Source of the DNA: Hydra vulgaris
Taxonomy: Eukaryota; Cnidaria; Hydrozoa; Anthoathecata; Hydridae
DNA length: 64,000 nt
Direction of reading: 5' to 3'
Assembly: GCF_038396675.1 (NCBI RefSeq)
Contig: NC_088921.1
Span: 3,924,501 to 3,988,500 of the forward strand
Position 1 is the stretch's first letter; each line of letters starts with the position of its first letter. The notes beneath the pieces are model-generated. The model did no database searches, was not told where the DNA came from, and worked only from the letters and a program-made list of their open reading frames with translations. Both the position numbers and the translations under genes were made by a program. Below, in pieces: positions 1 to 11,499 of the stretch.

Positions 1-132
1 GGCGTGTGACCACATGCGCTTCCCGGTAAGGCTAAGGATGTATGCAACCCCGTCACAAACTTGCCCTGCCCCCATTTCCGGCAATATTTTATCAAACCTG
101 ACCTGGCCAAATTTCAACTCCGGTCGCTTCAT
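1..132 (-). CDS. Possible partial exon, unrecognised
   Basis: On the minus strand an ATG at 132 opens a frame of 44 codons that runs off the left edge without a stop. It begins MKRPELKFGQVRFDK and continues through GAGQVCDGVAYIL. The base composition here is close to even, in sharp contrast to the AT-rich DNA from 215 onward, which is the main reason to suspect coding sequence. I recognise no domain. It could be the first exon of a gene lying to the left, or the edge of another transposable element. The overlapping plus-strand frame at 14-214 looks like a shadow of it. Certainty is low because only an edge is visible. Confidence 0.3.
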   Translation of the reverse strand, partial: MKRPELKFGQVRFDKILPEMGAGQVCDGVAYILSLTGKRMWSHA

Positions 133-214
133 AATTTTTTGTCAATCTTGCTTTTCAATTAATTGTGAAAAAATATTAACTAGAAGCAAGAAACCTAGTC
201 CAAACGACATTTAA

Positions 215-3186
215 AGTATTCAACTTCATCAGTGATATGCATAAGACAATGAACATTTCAGACACAGTATGTGTCACCAAAGTGTTCATGAATAATTGAC
301 ACAATTTGTCCTTTTTTTCATTTTTTACCCATTTCATCTTTTTAATGGCAAAAATGTTTGGCTGTTAATAATAATACTTTTGTACTTCATGGAAATTGTC
401 AATGATAAGCAGTAGAGTGCTGGCTCCAAAAAGCCCGTGCAGGATTTCTCTAAAAATGCCTATTTATGTGGCCATATATGCATATAGTAAAATCCATAAG
501 TTGATTCTATCATCTGAATATATGGAAAAATCAACATATGAATAATTTTTGAGAATGAAATAAAAGTTAATGGATAATTTTTATCACCCAATAGTTTATT
601 TCCTAAAACAGTATATTGTGTTGGAAAGTATTTTTATATTGTTAAATAACTGAACAATAAATAATCCATGAGTTATAAATACTTTACATGATTCCTGCAT
701 AGCCTCTAGGACCACCACGCCACTGATAATAAGCTAGGAAAATGTTTGTACATCTTAGGATTGATAATGCTCTTCAAAACAATAATATCAACATACAGTA
801 AGATTGTTTTAAGCAGTGGTGGACTGAGGTGCTCAAGCTACTCAAAAACTTATTGCTGAAGTTTCCTTACAATAGTAATTTCAATACTTTTTTTTCAACT
901 TTAACAACAATCCATTGTAAGTGCTTTAATATATTTTACTGTTAGGTCAAATATAGACTAGATGAATAATTTTAAATAAATACTGATTCAAATTTAGACA
1001 AATTAAATAGTATATCTGAGATTTTTCCATAATCAATTGTATTGTTTAATTAGCAGCAGCATTTTTTGACTAATAGCTAAAACATTTACCAAATAATTTT
1101 AGAATTTTAATTACTCTCTCCAGCACTTTTTTTTTTTCATGAACTTGTTAGTAACAAATTTTATTTTCTTAAGAAAACAACATACTATGAATGTTTTTCG
1201 ATATTTGCTGTTTTTATGTTACTCTATTCTTTAATGCCTGCGTTTTCTAGAAATTTATTTCTGCTACTTCTGCAAAACTGAGTTTTCAATTCTTGACAAC
1301 ATATAGTACTCAATTCTTTCTGAAATTATTGTTTCTCAAAAAAATACCTGATGTTCATTTGTTAATGGTAAATCAGTTTTACTTTTACTTGGTTGTATTA
1401 GGTAAAATTTAAAAATAATTACAAGGAAGTTTCTGAATTGTCATTTTTCTAAATTTAGGTCTGCTACAGTCATATCTATTTTTGTAAATATTGTGTTGTA
1501 GGCAACGACATTCAACTCTCAATGTAAGGTTGAAATCAGGATTGGTGTCACTACCAAATGCTGAATGTTGGTCTCAATTTAATTTTTGTCAGGTTGTTTA
1601 CTTTGAGACAGTATCTTATGTTTGCAAAAGAGTAGCATTAAATAAAATCAGATTTTATCATTTTTGTCTTTATCAACTAACTAAAAATTATAACATACCT
1701 GCATTGTATTTTGTGTTAAAAAATATCTGATTTTAATAAGATGTGTTTGCTCACTGCATAGTTTTTTTAACGATTAAGTTTACATAATTAGCTTACATTT
1801 TCTCATTTATATTTTGTCTGCGTTGGTTATGAAAGCGCTTCAGTTTATGACACAACTAGAGACTTTTAACAACATGAAAGTTGTAATTAAACAATGGATG
1901 CAGCTTGTGTTTTAAAAAAAGTTTTATTAAAAGTTTTATTAAAAACTGAATTTTTGTTGTTAAAATTATGTGCAGACATATTTAAAGTTTTAAGTAAAGT
2001 TGTTTAGTTTGTGTACTAACACATTCAAATTTTTAATTTGCAAAATGTGAATTTTCAAATGTTCTAGCATTTTTTCTTAACATTTTTGTTGTTTACAAAG
2101 TTAGCACTTACATTTTTTACCGTAACTCCAACAGGGTTAGAGTAAATGAAAAACTCAACACAAATAAAACGTTATTTTAATTTTAGTTTACATATTTGTT
2201 TGATCTGTGTTTCTTTATAATAAGGCACACTTCTGAATATAATTCAGACGTCTTATGAACGTTCCACGCTGATCAAAAAAAAATTTTAGTTTTAAGAAGG
2301 TCTAGGACGTTCAGGACGTAAACTGAGCATACATATGTACGTCCAGTGTTTGCTGGGTATTTGATAATTTAAAAATATTTTGATTAAAATGCTTTGATAA
2401 AAATCATAAGAATAATAAAAATGCTAAAGTGTGCAAAACTGCAAAAAAAAAAATAGACCATTAATAATTGTAAACATGGACCGACGTGTCGAAGTTTTAA
2501 ATCTTTGGTTTCAATATAAGATTGTTTGTCTGGACAAAAAAATTGTTTAATGTATGATAAATAAGAGTGAATTATTGACTGTAAAACATGGTGGATTTAA
2601 TGTTAATGTGTGAGGCTGTTTTGGCTAAAATGCCACTAGTGACTATAAAAGTAGAGGAAGTACTGACAATAGTTTATTTGTACACCTAAAAAATCATGCT
2701 TCACCTTCAGAAAGATAGGTTAATGGGAAGCCATTTATTTATTCAGAAGAAAATGACTTGAATCTAAAACATATTTTTCAAAAAATTGTATGTGTTATTT
2801 GACTGAGTTCCCTAATCACAAAATCTCTCTCCAATTGGATTTTTATGGGAGGAATTAAAAGTAATGTCAAAAACTAATGTCTAATGATGCATAAGATGTG
2901 GAAAAAACTTATTATTTAGTGGCATACAATTGACTTTGACAAATTGGATTAGTTGTTATTGTTCAAGAATATGTATGTTGTTATTGTTGCTAAAGGTGAT
3001 TAAAAAGCAAGTAAATTATAAACTAATCTAATGGAACCTAATATTGATTGTTTTGTAAACCTAATAAATAGGAAGATAACATATAATTCTGTTAGACTTT
3101 GCTTTAATTTTCTCTCCCAATAGTAAGTAAAGCTTTGATATCTTATTTCAATAAGTACAACCATTCAAATAATTATGTATGATAGT
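215..3186. other. AT-rich DNA without recognisable genes
   Basis: No frame here has protein-like composition. The 79-codon frame at 1491-1730 has no recognisable features. A short, less AT-rich patch at about 2225-2355 (with repeated ACGTCC/GGACGT words and TGTTTGCTGGGT) may be an old repeat fragment but cannot be assigned. Confidence 0.6.
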
Positions 3187-3250
3187 GTATGTGTGTGTGT
3201 GTGTGTGTATACATATATGATTCAGCAAGTATATATATATATATATATTT
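3187..3250. repeat. (GT)n and (AT)n microsatellites
   Basis: A GT run at about 3187-3208 and an AT run at about 3230-3248 are separated by a short unique stretch. Confidence 0.9.
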
Positions 3251-4300
3251 TTCTCACGATTTAAATGAACTTTTTATATTAAAAGTCTTTGAAAAGTTTA
3301 TTAAAAAGGTTTTTAAAGACACAGCGGATTTAAGAGACAAACTTGTGAAATACTGAATTGCAATATTGGAGGTTGAATGCAGCCTACTAATTATAAATTA
3401 TTTGACAATTTTTTGAGTTAAAAGAGTTTGCGATTCTACTTACGATTGTAAAAATGGTTGAGACACTATATAAGTTTGGTGAATTATGCAGAATATTTAC
3501 AGGAATTGAACAACTCAACCATTTACTGAAAACACTACAACTACTAAGTACAATAATAAGTAAAATACTGCGAGGCATCAAAGGACCAAACAGGTTTAGT
3601 TCATTATAACTTTTTTGCAAAGATTGTGGTTTTAGGGTAGATCATGCTACAATGCAAGCCAACAGAAGAAATAAATCAAAAATATGAATTTTGATTAGTA
3701 TTATTTTTAATAATATATATTTGTTGTTGGGAGAAAATAAACTTGGGTTTTAAACTTGGGGTCAGCTAATCTGACCAATATTAGTTTAAATCAAATCAGT
3801 TAGTACTTATAGACAGAAAGAAATATATTTTAAAGACTTATTATAAATCTTTGTTAAACTAGGTATATTTCAAAAATAGAGAACTTAAAGATCTCTTTTC
3901 AAAATGATATCAACTATAACATCATATATTATCAATTATGCCATCATATTTTATCTTCTTTTCATGAATTCAAATCAAATAAAAGGTATTAATTAAAAGT
4001 TATTTCAAAAGTTAAAACCATGCTCCTGTCAAGCTTCTATGGTAAATTTAACTCATAACTAGATTAAAAAATATGTTTCTAAGTTAAAAAAATATTTTTA
4101 TAATTAATTCTAGATGTGTTTTACTGGAATACAAGAATTTAAGTGTAAGGTAAAGGGTAAGTGTGAGGTAACATTGACACATCAGAAAATCTTTAGAAAA
4201 TATTTTAGCTGTGACAAACTAAATTTGGTATGCAATATTTCTATGTGTTTACCAATGATAATGCTGCCAGAAACTGATGAAGAATTTAATTACTTATCTT
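3251..4300. other. AT-rich DNA, nothing recognised
   Basis: Short frames at 3387-3620 (minus) and 4114-4359 (plus) show no domain. The second one runs into the poly-T of the LINE tail and is rejected as a gene. Confidence 0.6.
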
Positions 4301-7300
4301 TTTTTTTTTTTTTTTTTTTAAACATCTTCGCTTCCAACAAGGCTGCAAGCAGACACTAATTAAAGTTGGAAGTTACTGAAAGAGAAAAGATGAAGATTGT
4401 AGAGCAAGATAACGATTGACGGACGACTTAAAAGATTGCAAATTATATGAATCAGGAAAGCAAGATGAAGGTAGCGAATTCCAAAGAACTGATGTTCGAG
4501 GAAAAAAACTAGAGGAATAAGTGCTTTTGGAACACATAGGAACAGTCACAGAAAAAGGATGACACTTAATTGAATGACGAGTAACACGAGAATGAATTTT
4601 AGTAGATGGCACAAGAGATGCTAGCTCTTTAGAGCAGTGTCCATTATAGTATTTGTAGAAAAGAGAAAGAGAAGCAACATTACGACGATGTGATAATGGT
4701 TGGAGGTTGGCTGCAAGAGCAGGTCCAACTATGTTTACAATGCGTTTTTGCACTTTGTCTAATAGAGAAACGGCATCATTAGAAGATCCGCCCCAGATAT
4801 GGCAACAGTATTCCATACAAGGCCGGACTTGAGATTTATAGAGATAGAGAATAGAATCCAGAGTAAGAAAGTGGCGAGCTCGATAAAGAGATGCAACCTT
4901 AACAGATGCTAATTTTGCAACTGATTTGATATATGGTTTCCAATAAAGATTGGAAGTAAGAGTTAATCCTAGATGATGAAGAGTAGGTGACTCATCGAGT
5001 ACATCACTGTTCATAAATAAAGGAAGATCTAAATTATTGCGATAACAATTGGCTGAAAAAAATTGAGTTTTATCTGAATTTAAGTTCACCAGCCACTGTG
5101 AGCCCCATGCTGAAGCAGAAGTGAGATCCTTTTCAAGCTCAAATGCCCCCTCCAAGCAATCAGAGGGTGTTGGTTTCTTATCACGACAAACCTTGCTTAT
5201 GATAGGAAGAAGACTTATGGGATGGTAGTTAGACGAATCAGATCGCTCTCCAGAATTTTTAAAGATAGGGATAACAGATGCCGCTTTCCAGCAGGCTGGA
5301 AAACAAGACTCTGATAAGCACTTGTTGAATAGTTTTGAGAGTATAGACAACAGCTCCGGAGAACACTTCTGCAAGACAATAACAGGTATGTTGTCCGGGC
5401 CACAAGCTGTAGAAGAGTCAAGGCAGGAAATCACTTTAGATACAGATGCTGGAGTGATATGAATGTCAAGTAATGGATGAACCTGTTTGTTGGCAATATC
5501 AGGTAGAACCCAATTAGTGGAATCAAGAGATGATATTGATGAAAAGTTTTTAGCAAACAATTTGGCTTTGTCTTTAGGTGAGGTGACAAAGTCTGAACCA
5601 TACAAGAGAGGTGGAATTATAGATTTGCCCTTATTTTTGATATTATTAAAGATTCTCCAGAAGTCACGAGAGCCTAATTTTTGAGATGAGATACGAGATT
5701 TCATGATCTGAGAATAGCGGGTTTTGGCGTTAGACAAAACCTTTTTGCAATTATTTCTAGCAGTAATAAACAAACGTCTGTTTTCTGGAGAACTGTTTTG
5801 CTGATAAATATGGAAGTGACGGTTTCGATTGGCAATTGCAGTAGCACAGTGTGAGAAAAACCATGGAGGAGAGTGAGGCTTGACCTGGAATTGTCGAGAG
5901 AGAATAAAAGATTCCATGCCAGCCTGAATCCACGAAGTTATGTAAGAAGCACATTTGTCGACAGGAAGGCGAAAGATTTCTACCCAAGGGCCATCATGAA
6001 GAAAGTCACAGAAAGAATCCCAGTCAGCTTTACTGTAGTTGTAAGAGGTTCGGTAATAGGGGGATTCAGGTGATGAAGAAGAATGAGATATTAGTTTTAG
6101 AGAGATCAAACTGTGATCAGAAGAACCTAAGGGTGAATGCGGAGAAACTGAGCACTGACTAGGATCAGAAACAAGACATAAGTCGAGTAGAGAAGGTAAA
6201 TGATTAGAGTTGTCAGGAAAGTGAGTTGGAAAGTTGACTATTTGAGTTAGGGATTGAGAAAGGCAAAAGTTGTGGGCTTTAATGCCTGCAGAATCACTGA
6301 CACTAGAGCCAAGCCATTCAGAGTGGTGAGCATTAATGTCACCGACAACTATATTAGCTGATGGATAAAGAGAGATGGCTTGGTCAATATGATCAGAAAT
6401 GACGTCAAAAAGTGTGCAGTCTTGAGATGAAGGAGAGCGATATAGAACAAAGAGAAAGGCAATAGAGTGAAGTGGTGCTAAACGAAAGCACATGAAAGAA
6501 TAGTCTGTGGATTCAAACCTAGTTTCACGACAAACGGATGAATTCTTACGAATGTAAATGCCCAGGCCAAGCATGTGATTATTGGAGTCTTTACGAATCA
6601 GAGGAAGATAACCATCAACACTAAGATCACAAGATGAGACAGCCGAACTCAAATTAGTCTCACAAAGAGCAAGTAGGTCTGGTGAACTTTGCAAGAGATA
6701 AGACTCAACAGAAGAAAAGTTACTTCGAAGGCCACGAATATTAGTGAATGATAGGTTTAGAGAACTTGGTGATGATGATGGTTTTTTGTGTTTTATAGTT
6801 TTTGGTACTTTATTCATTTTTAAATTAGATTGAAGAACTTGACTCAAAGCATAGAGAGTACTCAGAACACCGTTTAATAGCCCAAGCAATTGCCTCATTA
6901 CTACTAATAAACCCTAAGCCGTAACAAAGGGCTCCAAATGTGGCCTCCGCAATGCACACCAAAAGTACAAACAGGGACACCATCCATGCGCAACATGGCA
7001 CTGTTAATACTTTGATATTTTTCAGCTGTTGATGGAATCAGCCTCTCTGAGAGCTACCTCAGAGTTAGGGAAACCTGACTACCAGCCGGCCTCAGAACCA
7101 TAAAACTGAGTTTTAGAGCTGTACCCTCATTAGGAGATAATAGAATGAGTTGCCTAGTCGTAAAAACAGAAACACAAGCAAACCCATGCATTGAGTCAAG
7201 AAGATCCAGCATTCAACATCCTAAACTGGAAACAATGTATTAAAAATACATCTGCGCCAGCCTAATAGATGAAGAAGTGGTGCGAGGCTGGTCAACAGAT

Positions 7301-7557
7301 AGAATCTGTTTACCCCTTAAGTCTTTGCCTAGGAGGCCTTCTACAAGACAGTAGCCGGGTGCATTTAACATCTGCCCAAGATGAGTGTTTTTGTCGAGAT
7401 ACCATCTCTAGCCTTTACTCAACCAAGAGCCCCAAGGCAGGGGGTGTTTTAAATCGGAGTTGGTATCTCCTAGCCTTTGCCTAAAAAAGGGGAATCCTAC
7501 AAGGCAGCAGGACATGAAGCAGATTGTACTGGGTTACATGTTACCAGTAGCAGGATA
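4301..7557 (-). mobile_element. LINE (non-LTR retrotransposon) copy 1
   Basis: The element lies on the minus strand. Its poly-A tail appears as a T run at about 4301-4319, and its 5' end is near 7557, just after the words TTACATGTTACCAGTAGCA. Both ends are shared with the copy at 14131-17303: the 3' end begins AACATCTTCGCTTCCAACAA in plus orientation, and the 5' leader of about 650 bp aligns throughout. Together the two copies define the family boundaries. No clear target-site duplication is visible. It is a dead copy because the reverse transcriptase core has been deleted (see the ORF entry). Confidence 0.9.
4373..6898 (-). pseudogene. LINE ORF: AP-endonuclease plus reverse transcriptase, internally deleted
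   Basis: An open frame of 841 codons encodes an endonuclease/exonuclease/phosphatase fold followed by reverse transcriptase flanks. The likely true N-terminal region is around [15 protein letters not shown], about 28 codons in. Endonuclease marks are [31 protein letters not shown] and [13 protein letters not shown]-terminal marks are [31 protein letters not shown] and [10 protein letters not shown]. The frame then jumps from ISKV to [15 protein letters not shown]: compared with the second copy, roughly 430 bp holding the central palm and the DD motif are missing, although the frame stays open. The C-terminal part ([27 protein letters not shown]) is typical of CR1/Jockey/I-type LINEs. A catalytically dead protein is expected. 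Clade assignment is an inference. Confidence 0.88.
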
Positions 7558-9597
7558 AACTGATCTGACAAAATCTAATATTATTAATAGATAATTAATT
7601 TTGTTTTTAGAGTTCAACTGTCAATATTATCCCTATATTGGGTAACATTGACAGTAGTATGTTTTATGCTGTAAATGTTAAAGTTACATCATAAGGGGTA
7701 AGATTATCATTGGAATATTGACAATTAAAATAGAGAAAACATTTTTAATATATATTATCACCAACCATTTTATTTTAAAAATAAGCAGCATTAAAATGTT
7801 GTAAAATTGCAATGAAAATATAATGTTATATTATTTTTTGAAAGATATCAATTAGCTTCAGTTCTAATGCCTACTTATAAAATATAAAAAACTTAATTCA
7901 TGATTAAAAATTTCTTCTCCAAGAATTGTCAAACTATTAAGTTCTACATAATATGACTTGATATCTGATTTTGACAAAATCCTGCAGTGCTGTAATCTTT
8001 TTATTGGGTTTCTTCATTACAAATTTTTTAGTGTTTGATTTAGTTTCAGAAACAACAAGATAATTTTTTACATTTGCAGGTTTTGATGTTTTGTTCTTAC
8101 CAACAGTAAGCAACATTGTTTGGTGTGGATTTTAACTTTTTGCAAGTGTCAGTTTTTAGATCTGTTGACATTTGATGTTTTGGTACATTTCTCTTTTTTT
8201 TAAGAACATTTTAATTTTGGGTTTGTTTGATTCCATTTCATGTAACTGTGAAAGATTTATCAGATGTAAGACATTCCGCCAGATTTTATTTGATTCATGG
8301 GATGACTTAAGCATTTCTGTCAATGTTATCTCAAAACTAAAATATAGGTTTGAAATAAAAATGCAACAAAAAAATTTAAAATGCTTAGTATTTTGAAACA
8401 ACATCATAAAAACACATGTAAAAATAATATTATGTATGGTTTTACTTATCTTCAGACTAAAGTTTTTCGACAACAACAAAACTAGAAATAAGTTTAACTT
8501 ATGCCCTCCGTATTGTGTTGTTATTTACACTTACTATTATGTGGATAAAAATAGTTATATTTGTTCATTTAACATCTTTTAAAATAAATATCTGGCTTCA
8601 ACATTTGTTAAATTAATTTAAACATTAATAAAAACGTTTAATCAAATACATGTCCTTGTTACCCACATGTCTAAATAACCCCACCTTACCTTATTCTATC
8701 AGTTTTTTTTCAACAACAAATTTTTTTAACTTTTAAAAAGGCAAAAAATGGTAATTAGGTATTTTTAATGTTAAAAAATCTCATATTGAACTTTGAGTAT
8801 GAGATTCCTTAGCTTTTCCTTTAAACAAATTCTTTAACAATTCCTGTGGTTATTATTATTACAAAATACTTATTGTTTGAAATAAATAATGCAAAATTCA
8901 ACTTCTCTACTTTTTTTAATAATGTTGCAGTGATTTGATAGATTTTAAATATAGTTATAATCTTGTTTACTTCACATCAAACCTTAGAAAAAAGACAGTT
9001 TGGACTGAAGAGTTACATTTCATTCATCAGAAAAATAAGGTTTAGCTTGAGCAGCCCTCACAACATTTCCTTAGGCTAAAGTAGCCCCAATACCAAATTA
9101 AGTTTGATCTAAAACAACAATTTAATAATTCTAATGGTTGGTGTAATGATAAGAGTGATAAGAGGTATATGGCAAATAAAATTATTTAAAAAAGAATCCA
9201 AAAAACCACAAGTATTTTTTACTCAATTATTTTACTAGAATAATTGTCACAAAATATACTAACTCACTCGGACATAACAATATAAAATAAAGTGGATTGA
9301 TTTTTTTTTTTGGATTGATTTTTTTATCATGTTGCTTTTTTTGTAGTGTTTTGACATTAAAAGAAATGTAATCATTGGCTATCCAGCCTTTTTATTGCTT
9401 CTTGCTTAAACAGAACTCATCGCAAAATGTAATAAGAAGTCTTTACTCAAAATAATAAAACGAAAATCTAAATAAACACTTGGTTAAGAATTCAAATTAA
9501 TTATAAATTCAAATTTCAGAATTAAAATGTAATATTTGTTATGTATAGTTTCTGAATTCAAAACTGTGATACCTGTGCATACTAAAATATTTAAGAT
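7558..9597. other. AT-rich DNA, nothing recognised
   Basis: Upstream of the NACHT exon no further exon could be identified. A weak inverted repeat around 7618-7654 (CTGTCAAT...ATTGACAG) is present. The frames at 8156-8479 and 8172-8396 overlap on opposite strands and neither looks like a real protein. An upstream effector-domain exon of the NLR gene could lie here or off the left edge, but none can be supported. Confidence 0.55.
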
Positions 9598-9598
9598 G

Positions 9599-9651
<53 letters not shown>
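9598..9651 (+). repeat. (ATG)n trinucleotide repeat just before the NACHT exon
   Basis: Seventeen uninterrupted ATG units, preceded by GTG, end about 20 bases before the splice acceptor at 9672-9673. Read in frame they give a run of methionines, which is an artefact: the exon starts after the acceptor. Confidence 0.95.
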
Positions 9652-9654
<3 letters not shown>

Positions 9655-9673
9655 ATAAATTATTTATATTTAG

Positions 9674-11017
9674 ATACATCAGAGATCAGCACAACACTGA
9701 AAAAATATTATCAAGAAAATTATAGAAAAGTAAATGAAATTCAACCACCATTAAAAGCACCTGCCAATGTAAATCTAATGGATAACTTTGTTGATCTATG
9801 TATTGTTGATGCAGTTAATACTCAAAGGGATGTTATTTTTAGTTTTGAACGACAGAAATTTCTTGAAAAGCAAATGAAATATTCACCTATTTCATATAAT
9901 GAAATTTTTATGAAAGAAAAGCCTGTATTATTAATATCTGGAGTAGCTGGTATTGGAAAAACATGGTTGCTTCAAAAATGTTTGCTTGATTGGTCAAAAG
10001 ATTTAATTTGGAAAAGTGTTGAACTTGTGTTTTATTTGGAATGCAGAAGGCTTAATCAACATCCAAATATTTCAAATATTAATGAATTATTAAATGTTTT
10101 CTACAAAGATGTTATAAATGATTTCAAAATTAGTAATCATCCTGCACTGTTTATAATTGATGGATTAGACGAGTTTAAATTTTTAAATGAATTGATAAAT
10201 TGCAGTTCAAGTTGTAACTATCCAATTGTTAATGCTTTAACGGAAATTCAAAAATACAAGTATGTAGTAGCTGGTAGAGTCTATGCAATTGATCAATACC
10301 AAATTATATCTACAGAGCATCGAAATAAGTTAACCATTCAAATAATGGGATTTAACCAAGAAGGAATACATAATTATATAGAAAGGAACGTTAGTGATGA
10401 AAAAAAAGATGTTGTGAAAGAAACTTTATACGGTTCTCCAATTGCAAAAGCCATGGCATCTGTTCCATTTTATTTATGCTCCATGTGTAAAATTGTTAGT
10501 GATTCAAAAGAAATAAATAAAAATTCTTTCTTAACAATGACAAATTTATATGCAAGTATTTTTTTATACTTTTTTCAAAATCACATCATAAAAACGAACA
10601 AATTGGTCTATAAGATAATTGAAGACGATTCCAATAAGAAATATATTTTAAATATTTGTAAAATTGCATATGAATTGTTTGTTGAAAATAAAGTAATTTT
10701 TTCAAAAGAAGAAATTCAAACTTTTATTATTGATTTTGATAAAATTGAAAGTAATCTTTTTGGATTTATAGAAAAGATTGAAACAAATCTGGAATGTTAT
10801 TATCAATTTGCACACTTAACAATAATGGAGTTTTGTGCATCTGTATATGCATATAATTGTTTAAGTATTGAAGAGATTATAGCCAATAAAAAGCTGAAGA
10901 GTTGTTTATCGATGATTTGTGGATTAACTAATAAAAGCCAAATTAGTTTATTAAAGTTACTTGTTAACTTAAATCCTTCAAAAAGTGGTTCTGAAGAACT
11001 TTTGTATTCTATTTTAG
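9674..11017 (+). CDS. NLR-family NACHT NTPase exon
   Basis: This encodes the nucleotide-binding NACHT domain of an NLR-type (NOD-like) intracellular receptor, a family that oligomerises on ligand or danger sensing to recruit death-fold effectors. Visible motifs are Walker A GVAGIGKT (9940-9963), Walker B LFIIDGLDEF (from 10147), a sensor-like VVAGRVYAI, and the helical/winged-helix signature FAHLTIMEFCASVYAY that follows NACHT in NLRs. The exon is bounded by an acceptor TTTAG at 9672-9673 and a donor G|GTAAGT at 11018. Its length of 1344 bases is divisible by three with phase-1 borders at both ends, as expected for a cassette. The frame stays open past the donor to 11229, but that tail is hydrophobic AT-rich translation and is rejected. 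The N-terminal effector exon (death, DED or CARD type in related genes) is not seen. The downstream partner is the exon at 28283. Confidence 0.88.
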
Positions 11018-11499
11018 GTAAGTTCTATTATGCAATAAGGTATGAAAAATATACAAATTTTTACCTTATTTTTCTAAAAAAAATATTTTTGTTAATGCAA
11101 ATTATTTTGAGGGTAAGTAGAGCAATTCTGTTATTTCTAAATTTTTTCTTGTTTTATAATGTTATCATGTATATAATTTATATTTATTTATTTTTATACG
11201 ATTACAAAAACTTGATTAAAATCAATTAAATTGTTTTTAAAACAAAAGAAAAACGAAAAATGGTTTTAAAATAAATATAGAGTTATATATTAAATTTTTT
11301 ACCTTTTTAACTTTAGGATAAGTGTTTTTTACTAAACTAAAAATAAGCTAAAATTGTCATCAGTAATTATAGTTAACAATAATCAAAGATTATTAATAAA
11401 AAAATATATATCAATCTGATAACAGATTGCATATTAATAATATTATTAGTATTAATAATATTAGCGATTTTAAATTTAAACCAGAGTTAAAGCAGTTCA
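11018..11499 (+). other. Start of the long intron of the NLR gene
   Basis: AT-rich sequence with no exon recognised. The inferred intron runs to 28282 and is filled with repeats listed separately. Confidence 0.5.

Noticed and set aside
1491..1730. 79-codon plus-strand gene
   Set aside because: No domain, no flanking gene signals, and length expected by chance in a window this size.
9598..9673. Start of an NLR protein with an 18-methionine N-terminus
   Set aside because: It is an (ATG)n microsatellite upstream of a splice acceptor; the exon starts at 9674.
11018..11229. Hydrophobic C-terminal tail of the NACHT frame
   Set aside because: It follows a good donor (GTAAGT) and has the composition of translated AT-rich intron; the phase-matched exon at 28283 is the better continuation.
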